Shown here: one piece after another, positions 25,575 to 34,261 of the stretch
Numbering within the stretch: the first letter of the stretch is position 1
Layout of the letters: every line of letters starts with the position of its first letter
NCBI GenBank assembly: GCA_040757295.1
Contig: JBFLXH010000004.1
Coordinates: 43,764 to 107,763 of the forward strand
From: JAGXSE01 sp040757295
GTDB taxonomy: Bacteria > Bacillota > PH28-bin88
Direction of reading: 5' to 3'
Length of the DNA: 64,000 nucleotides
Translations under genes and position numbers: made by a program
The notes under the pieces: generated by a model
The model's database searches: none
What the model was told of the DNA's origin: nothing
The model's input: the letters and a program-made list of their open reading frames with translations, nothing else

Positions 25575-26888
25575 GTGGCAAAAATTGCACCCTTCCAAGG
25601 AATTAGGTACAACCAGGAAAAGGTTAAAAACTTGGATGAAGTCGTTACGCCGCCCTATGATATCATCAACCCTGTTGAACAAGAAAATTATTACCAGAAG
25701 CACCTTTTTAACATAATTCGGCTGGAACTAGGCAAGACCTTTCCTACCGATACAGAAAAAGATAATCGTTATACCCGGGCAGCAAACACTTTTTCCCAAT
25801 GGCTGCAGGAAGAAATATTGCTGCAAGACCCCAAGCCTGCTTTTTACTTATACCAACAAGAGTTTGATTTTACGGGAACATTACTAACACGCACCGGGTT
25901 TTTCGCCCGGGTAGAGTTAACCGAGTACAGCCAAGGGATTGTTTTGCCCCATGAAGAAACCCTACCCAAGCACAAAGCAGATCGCTTGGAATTGATGCGG
26001 GCATGCAACGCCAACTTCAGCCCTATTTTTGGACTTTATAATGAGCCGGAAGGCAAAATCGTTGACTTATTAAAGAGCAAGGCAAACCTGCAAGAGCCTG
26101 ACGCGGCAGTCAAAGACCAATTCGGTGTAATCCATAAGCTGTGGCGGGTGGATAAACCTGAAATCATCAACAGTGTTGTGGAAATTTTTGCCCCCTTGCA
26201 GATCTTTATCGCCGATGGACACCACCGTTACGAAACCGCACTCCAATTCCAGAGGGAATTAGGACAAAACCATAAACCAGGAGCTAATTACGTAATGATG
26301 GTTTTGGTCAATTTGATTGACCCAGGCCTAGCAGTTTACCCGACTCACCGTATGGTCAAAAACCTGGAGGACTTTAACCAGGACAGGCTATTGGAAAAGG
26401 TTACCCCTTATTTTGAAATCGAAACTGTTTCCCTGGAATCTGGAGACATCAATTGTTTAATGAGCAAATTGGGAGAAACGGGTGAAAACCGTCACGCCTT
26501 CGGTCTGTTTACCGGCGAAACTGAAGGCTACTTGTTGGTTTTGCGGCAAGATATTCAACCCATCCAATTTGCCCACTCCGGAGCTTCAGAAAACTGGGCA
26601 AACCTGGATGTCTCCATACTGCACAACATAATTTTGGAAAACATTTTGGGAATCGGAAGCAAACAGCGGGTAAATGAGTCAAACCTAACCTACACCAGGA
26701 GCGCCGAAGAAGCCTTCCTCCACGTATCGGAGGGACAATACCAGCTTGCCTTTTTCCTCAATCCTACCAAGATCTCCGAAGTTACCACCATTGCCCAGGC
26801 GGGAGAGAAAATGCCGCAAAAATCAACCTACTTTTATCCAAAATTAATAACCGGGCTAGTGATTAATTCTCTTGATTCACCTTACTAG
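25575..26888 (+). CDS. DUF1015 family protein (putative SerK-like kinase)
   Basis: The only plus-strand gene of the window, 437 residues. Conserved DUF1015 features: AKIAPFQGIRYN at the start, VVTPPYDIINP near residue 25, LPHEETLPKHKADRL near residue 132, and FIADGHHRYETALQF near residue 215. Some members of this family have been described as free-serine kinases (SerK); whether this one acts so is unknown. I start at GTG 25575, which has GGAAGTGA upstream and lines up with the family start. An ATG at 25551 lacks a ribosome-binding site. The gene converges on yraN with a shared hairpin and diverges from comM. Confidence 0.85.
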   Translation: MAKIAPFQGIRYNQEKVKNLDEVVTPPYDIINPVEQENYYQKHLFNIIRLELGKTFPTDTEKDNRYTRAANTFSQWLQEEILLQDPKPAFYLYQQEFDFTGTLLTRTGFFARVELTEYSQGIVLPHEETLPKHKADRLELMRACNANFSPIFGLYNEPEGKIVDLLKSKANLQEPDAAVKDQFGVIHKLWRVDKPEIINSVVEIFAPLQIFIADGHHRYETALQFQRELGQNHKPGANYVMMVLVNLIDPGLAVYPTHRMVKNLEDFNQDRLLEKVTPYFEIETVSLESGDINCLMSKLGETGENRHAFGLFTGETEGYLLVLRQDIQPIQFAHSGASENWANLDVSILHNIILENILGIGSKQRVNESNLTYTRSAEEAFLHVSEGQYQLAFFLNPTKISEVTTIAQAGEKMPQKSTYFYPKLITGLVINSLDSPY

Positions 26889-26909
26889 GGGCAGCCATCT
26901 GTTGCCCCC
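26887..26909 (+). terminator. Hairpin between convergent DUF1015 and yraN genes
   Basis: GGGGCA pairs with TGCCCC around a 9-nt loop, followed on the plus strand by CTTATTATT. It overlaps the DUF1015 stop codon and lies just before the yraN stop at 26916, so it can serve transcripts from both directions. Confidence 0.6.
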
Positions 26910-26915
26910 TTATTA

Positions 26916-27278
26916 TTAAAAGGCTTGTTTAATAATTTCTATTCTTTCACATTGGCCTGCCCTGTCGACTTCCACACAAACAACATCAAACCGGCAGGTT
27001 TTCCCGAATAACCGATGATTAGAAAGGTACACCATGGCCATTTGCCTTAACTTGGCCTGCTTTTTTCTTGTAATAGACTCGGCTGGGGTTCCGTAACGGT
27101 TGGAACTCTTTGTGCGTACCTCAATAAAAACCAAGCTGTCGTCTTGTTCAGCAATCATGTCCAATTCTCCCATTGGGCAGCGGTAATTCTGATGCAAGAT
27201 GCGGTATCCCATCTTTTTCAATCGCTCAAAAGCATAGTCTTCACCCAGTTTTCCCAGGTTTAATCTGCTGTTGCTCAT
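26916..27278 (-). CDS. yraN: YraN family endonuclease-like protein (UPF0102)
   Basis: A 120-residue protein of the UPF0102 family with the PD-(D/E)xK-like core: LGKLGEDYAFERLKKMGYRIL, NYRCPMGELDMIAEQDDSLVFIEVRTKSS, then SITRKKQAKLRQMAMVYL. The GELD...VFIEVRTK pattern resembles Holliday junction resolvase-type nucleases. The biochemical role is not established. It lies 5 bp downstream of rnhB, the usual order in Firmicutes. Confidence 0.93.
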   Translation of the reverse strand: MSNSRLNLGKLGEDYAFERLKKMGYRILHQNYRCPMGELDMIAEQDDSLVFIEVRTKSSNRYGTPAESITRKKQAKLRQMAMVYLSNHRLFGKTCRFDVVCVEVDRAGQCERIEIIKQAF

Positions 27279-27283
27279 TTTTC

Positions 27284-27892
27284 TTATCCTACAACTCCCA
27301 GCAGTTCTTTTACACCTTTAAAGGTTTTCCTATGAATAGGACAGGGGCCGTATTTTTGCAAAGCCATCAGATGTTCCGGGGTCGAGTAGCCTTTATGTTT
27401 ACTAAAGCCATACTGGGGATATTCCATTGACCACCGGTCCATTAAATAGTCGCGGCTTACTTTGGCTAGAATTGAAGCCGCCCCCACACTTACACAAAGC
27501 CGGTCCCCATGCACCAAGGGCAGGTGAGGGATGGTTATTCCTGGTAGCTTTACTGCATCAGTAATAATGTACTGGGGCCGGATGTTTAATGTGCTAACCG
27601 CTGCAGTCATCGCCCTGATGGTTGCCTGAAGGATATTCAAGCAGTCGATCTGGTCAGCAGAGACTACCGCAACAGACCAAGCAGCGGCTTTTTCCTTGAT
27701 CGCTTCGGCCAAACGGCTTCTTTGGAGGGGGCTTAATTCCTTGGAGTCCTTTATTCCCATAGGAATATCGCCAGGCTGAAAAATCACTGAAGCTGCCACT
27801 ACCGGTCCCGCCAAGGGTCCCCTGCCTGCTTCATCAACACCAGCAATTAAGGTATATCCTTTTTTCAGTATCTCCTGCTCCCAGTCATCCAT
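27284..27892 (-). CDS. rnhB: Ribonuclease HII
   Basis: A protein of about 202 residues that removes ribonucleotides from DNA. AGVDEAGRGPLAGPVVAASV near the N-terminus carries the first Asp and Glu. SADQIDCLNI, IITDAVKLPG and GAASILAKVSRDYLM carry the remaining acidic residues and signature. I chose the ATG at 27892 because AAGGAGC lies nine bases upstream. An in-frame ATG at 27943 would add 17 unconserved residues. Confidence 0.96.
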   Translation of the reverse strand: MDDWEQEILKKGYTLIAGVDEAGRGPLAGPVVAASVIFQPGDIPMGIKDSKELSPLQRSRLAEAIKEKAAAWSVAVVSADQIDCLNILQATIRAMTAAVSTLNIRPQYIITDAVKLPGITIPHLPLVHGDRLCVSVGAASILAKVSRDYLMDRWSMEYPQYGFSKHKGYSTPEHLMALQKYGPCPIHRKTFKGVKELLGVVG

Positions 27893-27974
27893 GATCAGAA
27901 AGCTCCTTATAGCATGGTTTTCCGAGCCATTATTCGCTAGCAAAGGAAATTATTCCTCCTCTAGCGACATGAGG

Positions 27975-28005
27975 AAAATAAAAAGCAAGGATAAATATCC
28001 CTGCT
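27975..28005 (-). terminator. Rho-independent terminator of the Tad operon
   Basis: AGCAGGGATA and TATCCTTGCT form a stem of about nine pairs including one G-U, followed on the minus strand by TTTTATTTT. It begins about 35 bases after the stop of the chemoreceptor-like gene and ends the long Tad-pilus transcript before rnhB. Confidence 0.8.
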
Positions 28006-28039
28006 TCCCTAATTTCTTTTCCAAAAGAGTTGTTGACGG

Positions 28040-29356
28040 TTATGCCTTAAACTGGGCCAGGTGAATTTCCATGTTGCTTGCCGTGCGAACCAATTTTCCC
28101 AGTTGGGTCTTTACATCTCTGAATCGCATGTACTCTTCGTCCAAAAGTTTTTCTAAGTCGATCAGCTGAGTAAAAGTTGCAGCCAATTCTTTGGTCTGTT
28201 CTGCCTGCCCTGCCTCAATTTGTTGGATTGTGTTCCACCAAATGCCCAACGTCTCCCGAAAGCGGAACAAAACAGAGCTGCAATTTGCATAAGTATCATC
28301 TAGAGCGGTTACTATTTTAATGACTAAAGACAATCTCTCTAGGGTTTCGGGTCCTTGGGTTGTCCGTTCAACCAACTCAGCAAAATATTTATGCAATTGG
28401 CCATCAAAGGTTGCCAATATTTCATTCATTTCATTCACGGCTTTTGCTGTTTCTTCAGTTGCCTGGTATAAGTCTGCTGCTAAAAGTTGCCGCCTTTCCG
28501 GAGAACTTTCGGCTTGTTTTTCCATCGAAACAGTTAAGGCCAATAAATTATTTTTCTCTGTTAGTTTTGCCATGCTGTTTATAGTCGCTTTCCATTTCTC
28601 TTTGTGCTTGTCCCATAACTGAAAAACCTCGGCTCCGCCCATCACAGTATTTTTTGTTTCTTCGATTTCCTCTATTGCCTCTTGCAGCTGAGTTGAAACT
28701 CTATCAAGCAATTTTTTGCTCTCAACATTACCATCCTTTAATTCCAGCCATAAGTTGCCCGCAACATCTTCCTTAATTACCTTGGCTAAGTCTTCTTGCT
28801 GTGAGTAAATGCTTTCCTTATGGGTGCTGACCAATCCTTTTAGGGCTTCAACTTGTGCCTTAATATGCAAATAGTGCTTTTCCATTATAACAACCTGATC
28901 ATAGTTTTGCTCACTCCTTCTTAGCATGTATTTAGCATACTCCTGGGCGGTCTTTACAAGATAGCTCAAATGGGAGGTCATCTTATTAAAACAGTTCGCA
29001 AGCCATCCAAGTTCATCCTTATAGTACATAGATGCCGGTTTAGTCAGGTCACCAAGTGATACTCTTTCAGTGGCATCGATAAGTTCTTTAACTGGTTTTT
29101 TAACTAGCTTAATCACAATAAGCTGGCTGATAATAATCCCCATTAACCCTGCAGTAACAAAGAGGGGTGCGACCCGGCGAAAGAGAGACGATAGAATTTC
29201 CGACGGGACAAGGCTTTGGGCAAAAAAATTAAAAATCATCAGCATCATTAACATCAAATACAGGCATGTAAACACAAAGGCAATAGCAATCTTCGTTTGC
29301 AGGCTCATTCGCTGTTTCCATTTTACTAACGGTAATCGCTGGTTCTGGTTATCCAA
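28040..29356 (-). CDS. Membrane HAMP protein with degenerate chemoreceptor-like cytoplasmic domain
   Basis: A 438-residue protein with two membrane helices (about residues 23-46 and 66-86), only a short outside loop, a HAMP segment (VKKPVKELIDATERVSLGDL at about 86-105) and a long, largely coiled-coil cytoplasmic part. The stretch NNLLALTVSMEKQAESSPER followed by LLAADLYQATEETAKAVNEM resembles the tip of methyl-accepting chemotaxis proteins. However, the usual E-A-A-R-A-G-E core is altered. It overlaps the DUF192 gene by eight bases and is the last gene of the Tad operon. A sensory or scaffold role for the pilus is inferred from context only. No periplasmic ligand domain is present. Confidence 0.7.
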   Translation of the reverse strand: MDNQNQRLPLVKWKQRMSLQTKIAIAFVFTCLYLMLMMLMIFNFFAQSLVPSEILSSLFRRVAPLFVTAGLMGIIISQLIVIKLVKKPVKELIDATERVSLGDLTKPASMYYKDELGWLANCFNKMTSHLSYLVKTAQEYAKYMLRRSEQNYDQVVIMEKHYLHIKAQVEALKGLVSTHKESIYSQQEDLAKVIKEDVAGNLWLELKDGNVESKKLLDRVSTQLQEAIEEIEETKNTVMGGAEVFQLWDKHKEKWKATINSMAKLTEKNNLLALTVSMEKQAESSPERRQLLAADLYQATEETAKAVNEMNEILATFDGQLHKYFAELVERTTQGPETLERLSLVIKIVTALDDTYANCSSVLFRFRETLGIWWNTIQQIEAGQAEQTKELAATFTQLIDLEKLLDEEYMRFRDVKTQLGKLVRTASNMEIHLAQFKA

Positions 29357-29732
29357 TTCTCCTCACTCCCCCAATAAATATTCCTATTTCGTCTCCTACC
29401 TTGGTCCCCGTAGAGGCAATGATGCCCTCCGGCAATTCTACCACCCATTGGCTGTTCTTAATCACCGGACCTATCCGGTTTGGCGGCATGCCCTTAATCA
29501 TAAAAACCACTCGCTGGCTCCGGTCCAAAAACAATACATCCAGCTTAAAGCGCATAAAAAACGAGTGAATACTATTACAAGGAGCCAGGATTAGCCCTTC
29601 TCCACGATGCAAAGCGCTTTTGCCAACTAAACCGATCAATCTAGACTTAAAACTATCTGCCATAACTGCCTTATTTGCAAGAAAGGCGTGGGTATTCATA
29701 TTTCTGAGAGAATAAAAACAAACGCTTCTCAT
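29349..29732 (-). CDS. DUF192 family protein
   Basis: A 127-residue protein. The conserved DUF192 core is visible from SFKSRLIGLVGKSALHRGEG through CNSIHSFFMRFKLDVLFLD to VVELPEGIIASTGTKVGDEI. Family members are often found near Tad/Flp pilus genes or are secreted; their function is unknown. There is no signal peptide here. The start ATG overlaps the end of tadC (ATGA-type overlap), and its end overlaps the following membrane-protein gene, so it is translationally coupled within the Tad operon. Confidence 0.85.
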   Translation of the reverse strand: MRSVCFYSLRNMNTHAFLANKAVMADSFKSRLIGLVGKSALHRGEGLILAPCNSIHSFFMRFKLDVLFLDRSQRVVFMIKGMPPNRIGPVIKNSQWVVELPEGIIASTGTKVGDEIGIFIGGVRRIG

Positions 29733-30649
29733 TTACTTAGGCCCTCAATTATTTGAATAACCGCTGGCCCTAACAGAACAATGAAAATAGACGGAAAGAT
29801 AAAGAATACCAGGGGAAGCAGCATTTTTACCGGCGCCTTCATGGCCTGTTCTTCTATCCTCTGCCGTCGTCTAGTCCGAATGGCATCCGATTGCTGCCTC
29901 AAGACATTGGCAATGCCAATTCCCAGTTGATCAGCCTGGATCACAGAATTGATAAAGATCTGCAAATCCTCCACTCCTGTCCGGGGGTTAATTTGGCGAA
30001 GGGCTTCCCGCCGGGGCTGACCAACCATTATTTCTTGAAGTGCGCGGCCAAATTCTCTGGACAAATGGTTTTCAAACTTGTTCACCACTTTTGCCATGGC
30101 TGCATCGAAACCCAGACCAGCTTCAACACTTACTGTAAGCAAATCAAGGGTATCCGGCAAATCCTTTTGAATTGAAGCCATCCTTTTCTGTTTCAGGTTA
30201 TTTAGATATAAATCAGGTAATATCCAACCTATGACTGCGAAAAAAATTATAAATAACCATTTGAACATAACCCCTTTGCTTGTTGTGATAAAAAAGAATA
30301 GCGCCAAGGGAAGTGCCATCAACAGAATAAACTTCAGGGTCAGTATTTCCCCGGGATTTAAACGTCCAGGACTTCCCGCCTGCAGCAAAGTCTCCTGCAA
30401 ACGCTGATGTTGCCTGATAAAAGCCTTTCCTGTAAACAACACAGAAAGCTTTGCTATTAAAGGCTTGACTATCCGTTCAAAAAAAGTTTTACTTAATTCC
30501 AGCTGACGAAAATTCTTAGGTACTTTATAACCAGCTACCGTCAGAATCCTATCATTGAGAGATTCCTCCTGCCGGGCAACCCCGTCGGCAGCGGCCTTCC
30601 CAATTAAGAATACAGCCCCAAAGACCAGTACAACGATTATCAATAGCAT
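29729..30649 (-). CDS. tadC: Tad pilus inner-membrane platform protein TadC
   Basis: A 306-residue GspF/TadC-type membrane protein. An N-terminal membrane helix is followed by a soluble region and a central membrane pair (residues about 105-145). The T2SF domain comes next (LPDTLDLLTVSVEAGLGFDAAMAKV; QADQLGIGIANVLRQQSDAIRTRRRQRIEE), and a C-terminal membrane segment (MLLPLVFFIFPSIFIVLLGP). It pairs with TadB as the platform on which the CpaF ATPase drives pilus assembly. Confidence 0.93.
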   Translation of the reverse strand: MLLIIVVLVFGAVFLIGKAAADGVARQEESLNDRILTVAGYKVPKNFRQLELSKTFFERIVKPLIAKLSVLFTGKAFIRQHQRLQETLLQAGSPGRLNPGEILTLKFILLMALPLALFFFITTSKGVMFKWLFIIFFAVIGWILPDLYLNNLKQKRMASIQKDLPDTLDLLTVSVEAGLGFDAAMAKVVNKFENHLSREFGRALQEIMVGQPRREALRQINPRTGVEDLQIFINSVIQADQLGIGIANVLRQQSDAIRTRRRQRIEEQAMKAPVKMLLPLVFFIFPSIFIVLLGPAVIQIIEGLSK

Positions 30650-30666
30650 CCGATGTCACCTGCACT

Positions 30667-31620
30667 TTAAACTTGGATGTTGACAATTTTGCGAATCATT
30701 ACTACTCCAACTGCCTGGGCGGCAAGCCCCATCCCAACCAGCACATACCCCACAGGATGTCGAAAAAGTGCCCCAATATACTCTGGGTTAACGGTCATTA
30801 AAAAGAGGCCTAGCCCGAAAGGCAATGACCCGATGACAAACCCGGAAATCTTTCCCTGAGCGGTTAATGTCCTGATTTCCCCGCGAATTCTGTTTCTTTC
30901 CTTAATTGTATGGGATATGCGGTCTAAAACTTCAGCCAAATTACCGCCAACCTGCCGCTGGATTAAAAGAGCAGTAATTATTAAATCCAGGTCCTGGCTG
31001 GTTACCCGCTGGCAGAGATGCTGCAGTGCTTCCTCAGTAGTAACTCCGAGTTTAATTTCTTTAAGGGTTTTATGAAATTCAGCTGCTAAAGGCGGGCGGC
31101 TCTCTTGTCCAATCATTTCCATTGACTGTAAAAAACTGAAACCTGCCCGAAGAGAATTGGCCATTGTTCCTAAAGATTCTGCCAGCTGCCTGTCAAAAGC
31201 CATACTGCGCTTTCTTTGTTCTCGCTTCAAAAACAAGGCAGCAGCGCAGACGATAACGAGCACCCACAGGACAAATAATATTCCCCTACCAGTCAATGCA
31301 ATAAACAATGTACCTGGCAGGATAGCTGCCGCCAAAGTCAAGCCGAAAAATTCTTCCACCTTTATCGGCAGGTCCGCTTTTAACAGCTCCTGGTCCAGGA
31401 CTTGCAACAGTTTTTTCCAGAACCCAAGCCACCCAGCTTTTACAGGTTTACCATGAGGCCTTTCTGCCTTCTCTTCCTGCTTCAAGTTTATCTTTTTTCG
31501 GCTTTCGGTTAACTCGTCAATCCTCTGCTCTACAGCGTCTTTCTTGACAGTACCGATTGCCAAGGCAAAAAGGAAAACAGCAGCCCCTGCTAAAAGGGCA
31601 GGATACACAATGCTTTGCAT
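30667..31620 (-). CDS. tadB: Tad pilus inner-membrane platform protein TadB
   Basis: A 317-residue GspF/TadB-type protein. It has an N-terminal membrane helix, a basic linker, a hydrophobic pair near residues 92-130, then the T2SF domain (RQLAESLGTMANSLRAGFSF; QRQVGGNLAEVLDRISHTIKERNRIRGEI) and two C-terminal helices. It lies between cpaF and tadC with gaps of about 18 bp, the canonical Tad order. Confidence 0.94.
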   Translation of the reverse strand: MQSIVYPALLAGAAVFLFALAIGTVKKDAVEQRIDELTESRKKINLKQEEKAERPHGKPVKAGWLGFWKKLLQVLDQELLKADLPIKVEEFFGLTLAAAILPGTLFIALTGRGILFVLWVLVIVCAAALFLKREQRKRSMAFDRQLAESLGTMANSLRAGFSFLQSMEMIGQESRPPLAAEFHKTLKEIKLGVTTEEALQHLCQRVTSQDLDLIITALLIQRQVGGNLAEVLDRISHTIKERNRIRGEIRTLTAQGKISGFVIGSLPFGLGLFLMTVNPEYIGALFRHPVGYVLVGMGLAAQAVGVVMIRKIVNIQV

Positions 31621-31638
31621 ATGGTCCCTCCTGGAATG

Positions 31639-33003
31639 TTATAACATGGAGGACATAAACAGGGTATGGGGCAATTGAATTCCAGCTTCCTCAATTTTTG
31701 TCATGAATTTAGGCCTAAGGCCTGTACAGATAAACTTTCCCTGCAGCCGCCCGTTCTGGTCAAATCCTGCCTGCTTGAACAAATAAATATCCTGTAAAAC
31801 AATAATGTCTCCTTCCATCCCCTGGACTTCAGTTATATGGGTAACCTTTCTGCTGCCGTCTTTTAGTCTCGACTGGTGGACTATCAAGTCCACAGCCGAA
31901 GCAATCTGTTCCCTGATTGCCCGCACGGGCAAATCCACCCCGGCCATCAACACCATGGTCTCCAACCTAGCCAGCATATCCCTGGGCCCATTGGCATGGC
32001 CGGTTGTCAAGGAGCCATCATGGCCCGTATTCATGGCCTGAAGCATATCCAAAGCTTCTCCGCTTCTTACCTCCCCGACCACAATGCGGTCAGGCCTCAT
32101 TCTTAGCGAGTTCCGCACCAACTCCCTGATGGTGATTGCGCCCCTTCCCTCGATGTTTGGCGGGCGGGTTTCCATGCGTACAACGTGTTCCTGACGAAGC
32201 TGCAGTTCTGCTGCATCTTCAATGGTTATTATTCGCTCATCTTCCGGAATAAACGAGGACAGGATGTTTAACATGGTGGTTTTACCTGAGCCCGTGCCAC
32301 CGGAAACAATGATATTAAGGCTGGCATGGACACAGGCCTCGAGAAAGCGTGCCATTTCCTGGTTCAAAGATCCAAACTGAATTAGGTTATCAATGGTTAA
32401 TGGGTCCTTTGAAAACTTGCGGATTGTCAAGGTCGGTCCATCCAAGGCCAATGGGGGGATCACCGCGTTAACCCTTGACCCATCAGGGAGACGGGCATCG
32501 ACCATTGGCATGCTCTCATCGATCCGCCGCCCCAGTGGTGTGACAATTTTTTCGATGATATGCTCCACATGAGAGTCATCCCGGAAAAACACCTCAGTTA
32601 GTTCGAGCTTACCGTTTCGCTCCACATATACTTTTTTCGGCCCGTTGACCATGATCTCTGAAACGGTGGGATCCTCAATCAGGGGTTGGATAGGCCCATA
32701 GCCGACAGCTTCAGCCAGGACTTCCGCCACCAGTTTCTGTTGATCCCCTTTTGGGAACAAATGCGTAGAAGAACTGGTAAACCCCTGCACAATATCTTCT
32801 ACTTTGATCCTTAGCTTCGCAAGATCAACTGCAGCATCAGCATCAGCCTGTCCCATCTCTTGAACTAAACGATGGTGAATCTTGGTTTTTAAGAGAAGAT
32901 ACTCCTCTTTTCTTTGCACCCGGCCCCCCGCATCTTTTACCAATGACGTTACCGGGATCGCAGCGGCTTTTTGTTCGACTTCAAGACGTTTTAACAGCGA
33001 CAT
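31639..33003 (-). CDS. cpaF: Tad pilus assembly ATPase CpaF (TadA)
   Basis: A 454-residue secretion-type ATPase. The N-terminal domain contains ILMVNGPKKVYVERNGKLEL-like sequence near residue 115 (here SEIMVNGPKKVYVERNGK). Walker A is IVSGGTGSGKTTMLNIL, the Asp box DERIITIEDAAELQL follows, and the His box and Walker B region is GEVRSGEALDMLQAMNTGHD. It powers Flp pilus extension and possibly retraction. It starts inside the last codons of cpaE (13-base overlap). Length agrees with the family. Confidence 0.95.
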   Translation of the reverse strand: MSLLKRLEVEQKAAAIPVTSLVKDAGGRVQRKEEYLLLKTKIHHRLVQEMGQADADAAVDLAKLRIKVEDIVQGFTSSSTHLFPKGDQQKLVAEVLAEAVGYGPIQPLIEDPTVSEIMVNGPKKVYVERNGKLELTEVFFRDDSHVEHIIEKIVTPLGRRIDESMPMVDARLPDGSRVNAVIPPLALDGPTLTIRKFSKDPLTIDNLIQFGSLNQEMARFLEACVHASLNIIVSGGTGSGKTTMLNILSSFIPEDERIITIEDAAELQLRQEHVVRMETRPPNIEGRGAITIRELVRNSLRMRPDRIVVGEVRSGEALDMLQAMNTGHDGSLTTGHANGPRDMLARLETMVLMAGVDLPVRAIREQIASAVDLIVHQSRLKDGSRKVTHITEVQGMEGDIIVLQDIYLFKQAGFDQNGRLQGKFICTGLRPKFMTKIEEAGIQLPHTLFMSSML

Positions 33004-34235
33004 AAACCGGCCACCTCTAAAAGGTTAAAAATCCTTGCCGCCAGGCCCTTTTTCCTGCCAGCTGCCTGGGCTTGCCCCTCGTTACCAATCAATCCTTCTG
33101 CCAAGTCAGCAATGCTGTGGCTGATAGCCGCAGCGCTTTGGCCTAAAACAAAAGGAAGCCCTTTATTCACAGCTTGAGTAACGACATCCTCATCGTTGGG
33201 AACCTGGCGCCATATCTTAGTACCTAGGATTTTTTCGATGTCTGCGGCCTTAATACCCATTTTTAAGTTATGCCTGTTTAGGATAATGGAAGTCTTATGG
33301 ACTACATTCAGGCTGGCCATCACATCCAGGCAAGCCTTGGCGCTTTTTAAAGTGGCCAAGTCTGGAGTCACCACCAGCAGTAAATGGTGGCACATTTCCC
33401 ATAAATCCAGGTTCAAATCAGAAAGCCCGGGAGCTGTATCCAATACAATATGGTCCATTTGTTGTTTAGCCGCAGTTAAGATGTTGGAAATATGGGCTGG
33501 CTTAACCAATTCCGCTTCCTGCGGTATTGGTGGACCAATCAATACCCGAACTCCGGAAAAATGGGGAATCAAGTAGCTATTGACAAGCTCGGCGTCTAGT
33601 TCGTCTTCTTCCCGGGACAATTCACTGATATTGCGCTTCGTGTCTAGATTAAGCATCAGGGCAACATCCCCAAACTGCAGGTCCAGATCCATCAATGCTG
33701 TCTTTCCCTGTTTTTGCTGAGCCAAGGCAATAGCCGTATTTGTGGCGATAGTGGTCTTCCCAACCCCTCCCTTGGGGCTAAAAACCATAATAAAACGGCC
33801 TTCCCGTTTGTTTTTGGCAGCCTGCGCTTCACCATACCTTTGCTGGGAAAGGTTTCGAGTCTGGGCCAACTCATAGACCCGCCTGATGGCAAAGACTAGC
33901 TCCTCCGATGCTAAAGGTTTTACCAGGTACTCCCTTGCTCCGGCCATCATCGCTTTTTTTAGATATTCGTGTTCACCCTGAATGGAAATAATGATTGTAG
34001 CAGCTTTAGGGACTTCCATAGAAATGCGTTGGGTAGCAGTGATGCCATCTATCACCGGCATGTTGATATCCATTAAAATTACATCAGGCTGCAGCTCTAG
34101 GGCCAAGGCAACAGCCTCCTGTCCGTTGCTTGCTTCTCCAACTACTGTCATGTCATTCTCAAACTGAAGCAACCGATGGATTTCTTTCCTGGTCTGTGCT
34201 ACATCATCGACAATTAAAACCTGAATTTTAGCCAC
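32991..34235 (-). CDS. cpaE: CpaE/TadZ-like pilus localisation ATPase with intact receiver domain
   Basis: A 414-residue protein with two domains. Residues 1-125 form a response-regulator receiver that keeps the key residues: acidic D10/D11, phosphoacceptor D56 (VILMDINMP), S84 and K106. Residues 145-390 form a MinD/ParA-type ATPase with deviant Walker A FSPKGGVGKTT (K160) and DLDLQFGD. In Tad systems CpaE/TadZ positions the assembly machine in the cell. In many homologues the receiver has lost its phosphoacceptor; here it looks able to accept phosphate. It overlaps cpaF. Confidence 0.92.
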   Translation of the reverse strand: MAKIQVLIVDDVAQTRKEIHRLLQFENDMTVVGEASNGQEAVALALELQPDVILMDINMPVIDGITATQRISMEVPKAATIIISIQGEHEYLKKAMMAGAREYLVKPLASEELVFAIRRVYELAQTRNLSQQRYGEAQAAKNKREGRFIMVFSPKGGVGKTTIATNTAIALAQQKQGKTALMDLDLQFGDVALMLNLDTKRNISELSREEDELDAELVNSYLIPHFSGVRVLIGPPIPQEAELVKPAHISNILTAAKQQMDHIVLDTAPGLSDLNLDLWEMCHHLLLVVTPDLATLKSAKACLDVMASLNVVHKTSIILNRHNLKMGIKAADIEKILGTKIWRQVPNDEDVVTQAVNKGLPFVLGQSAAAISHSIADLAEGLIGNEGQAQAAGRKKGLAARIFNLLEVAGLCRC

Positions 34236-34261
34236 GGAACCACCGCCCTTCCATTAAATAA

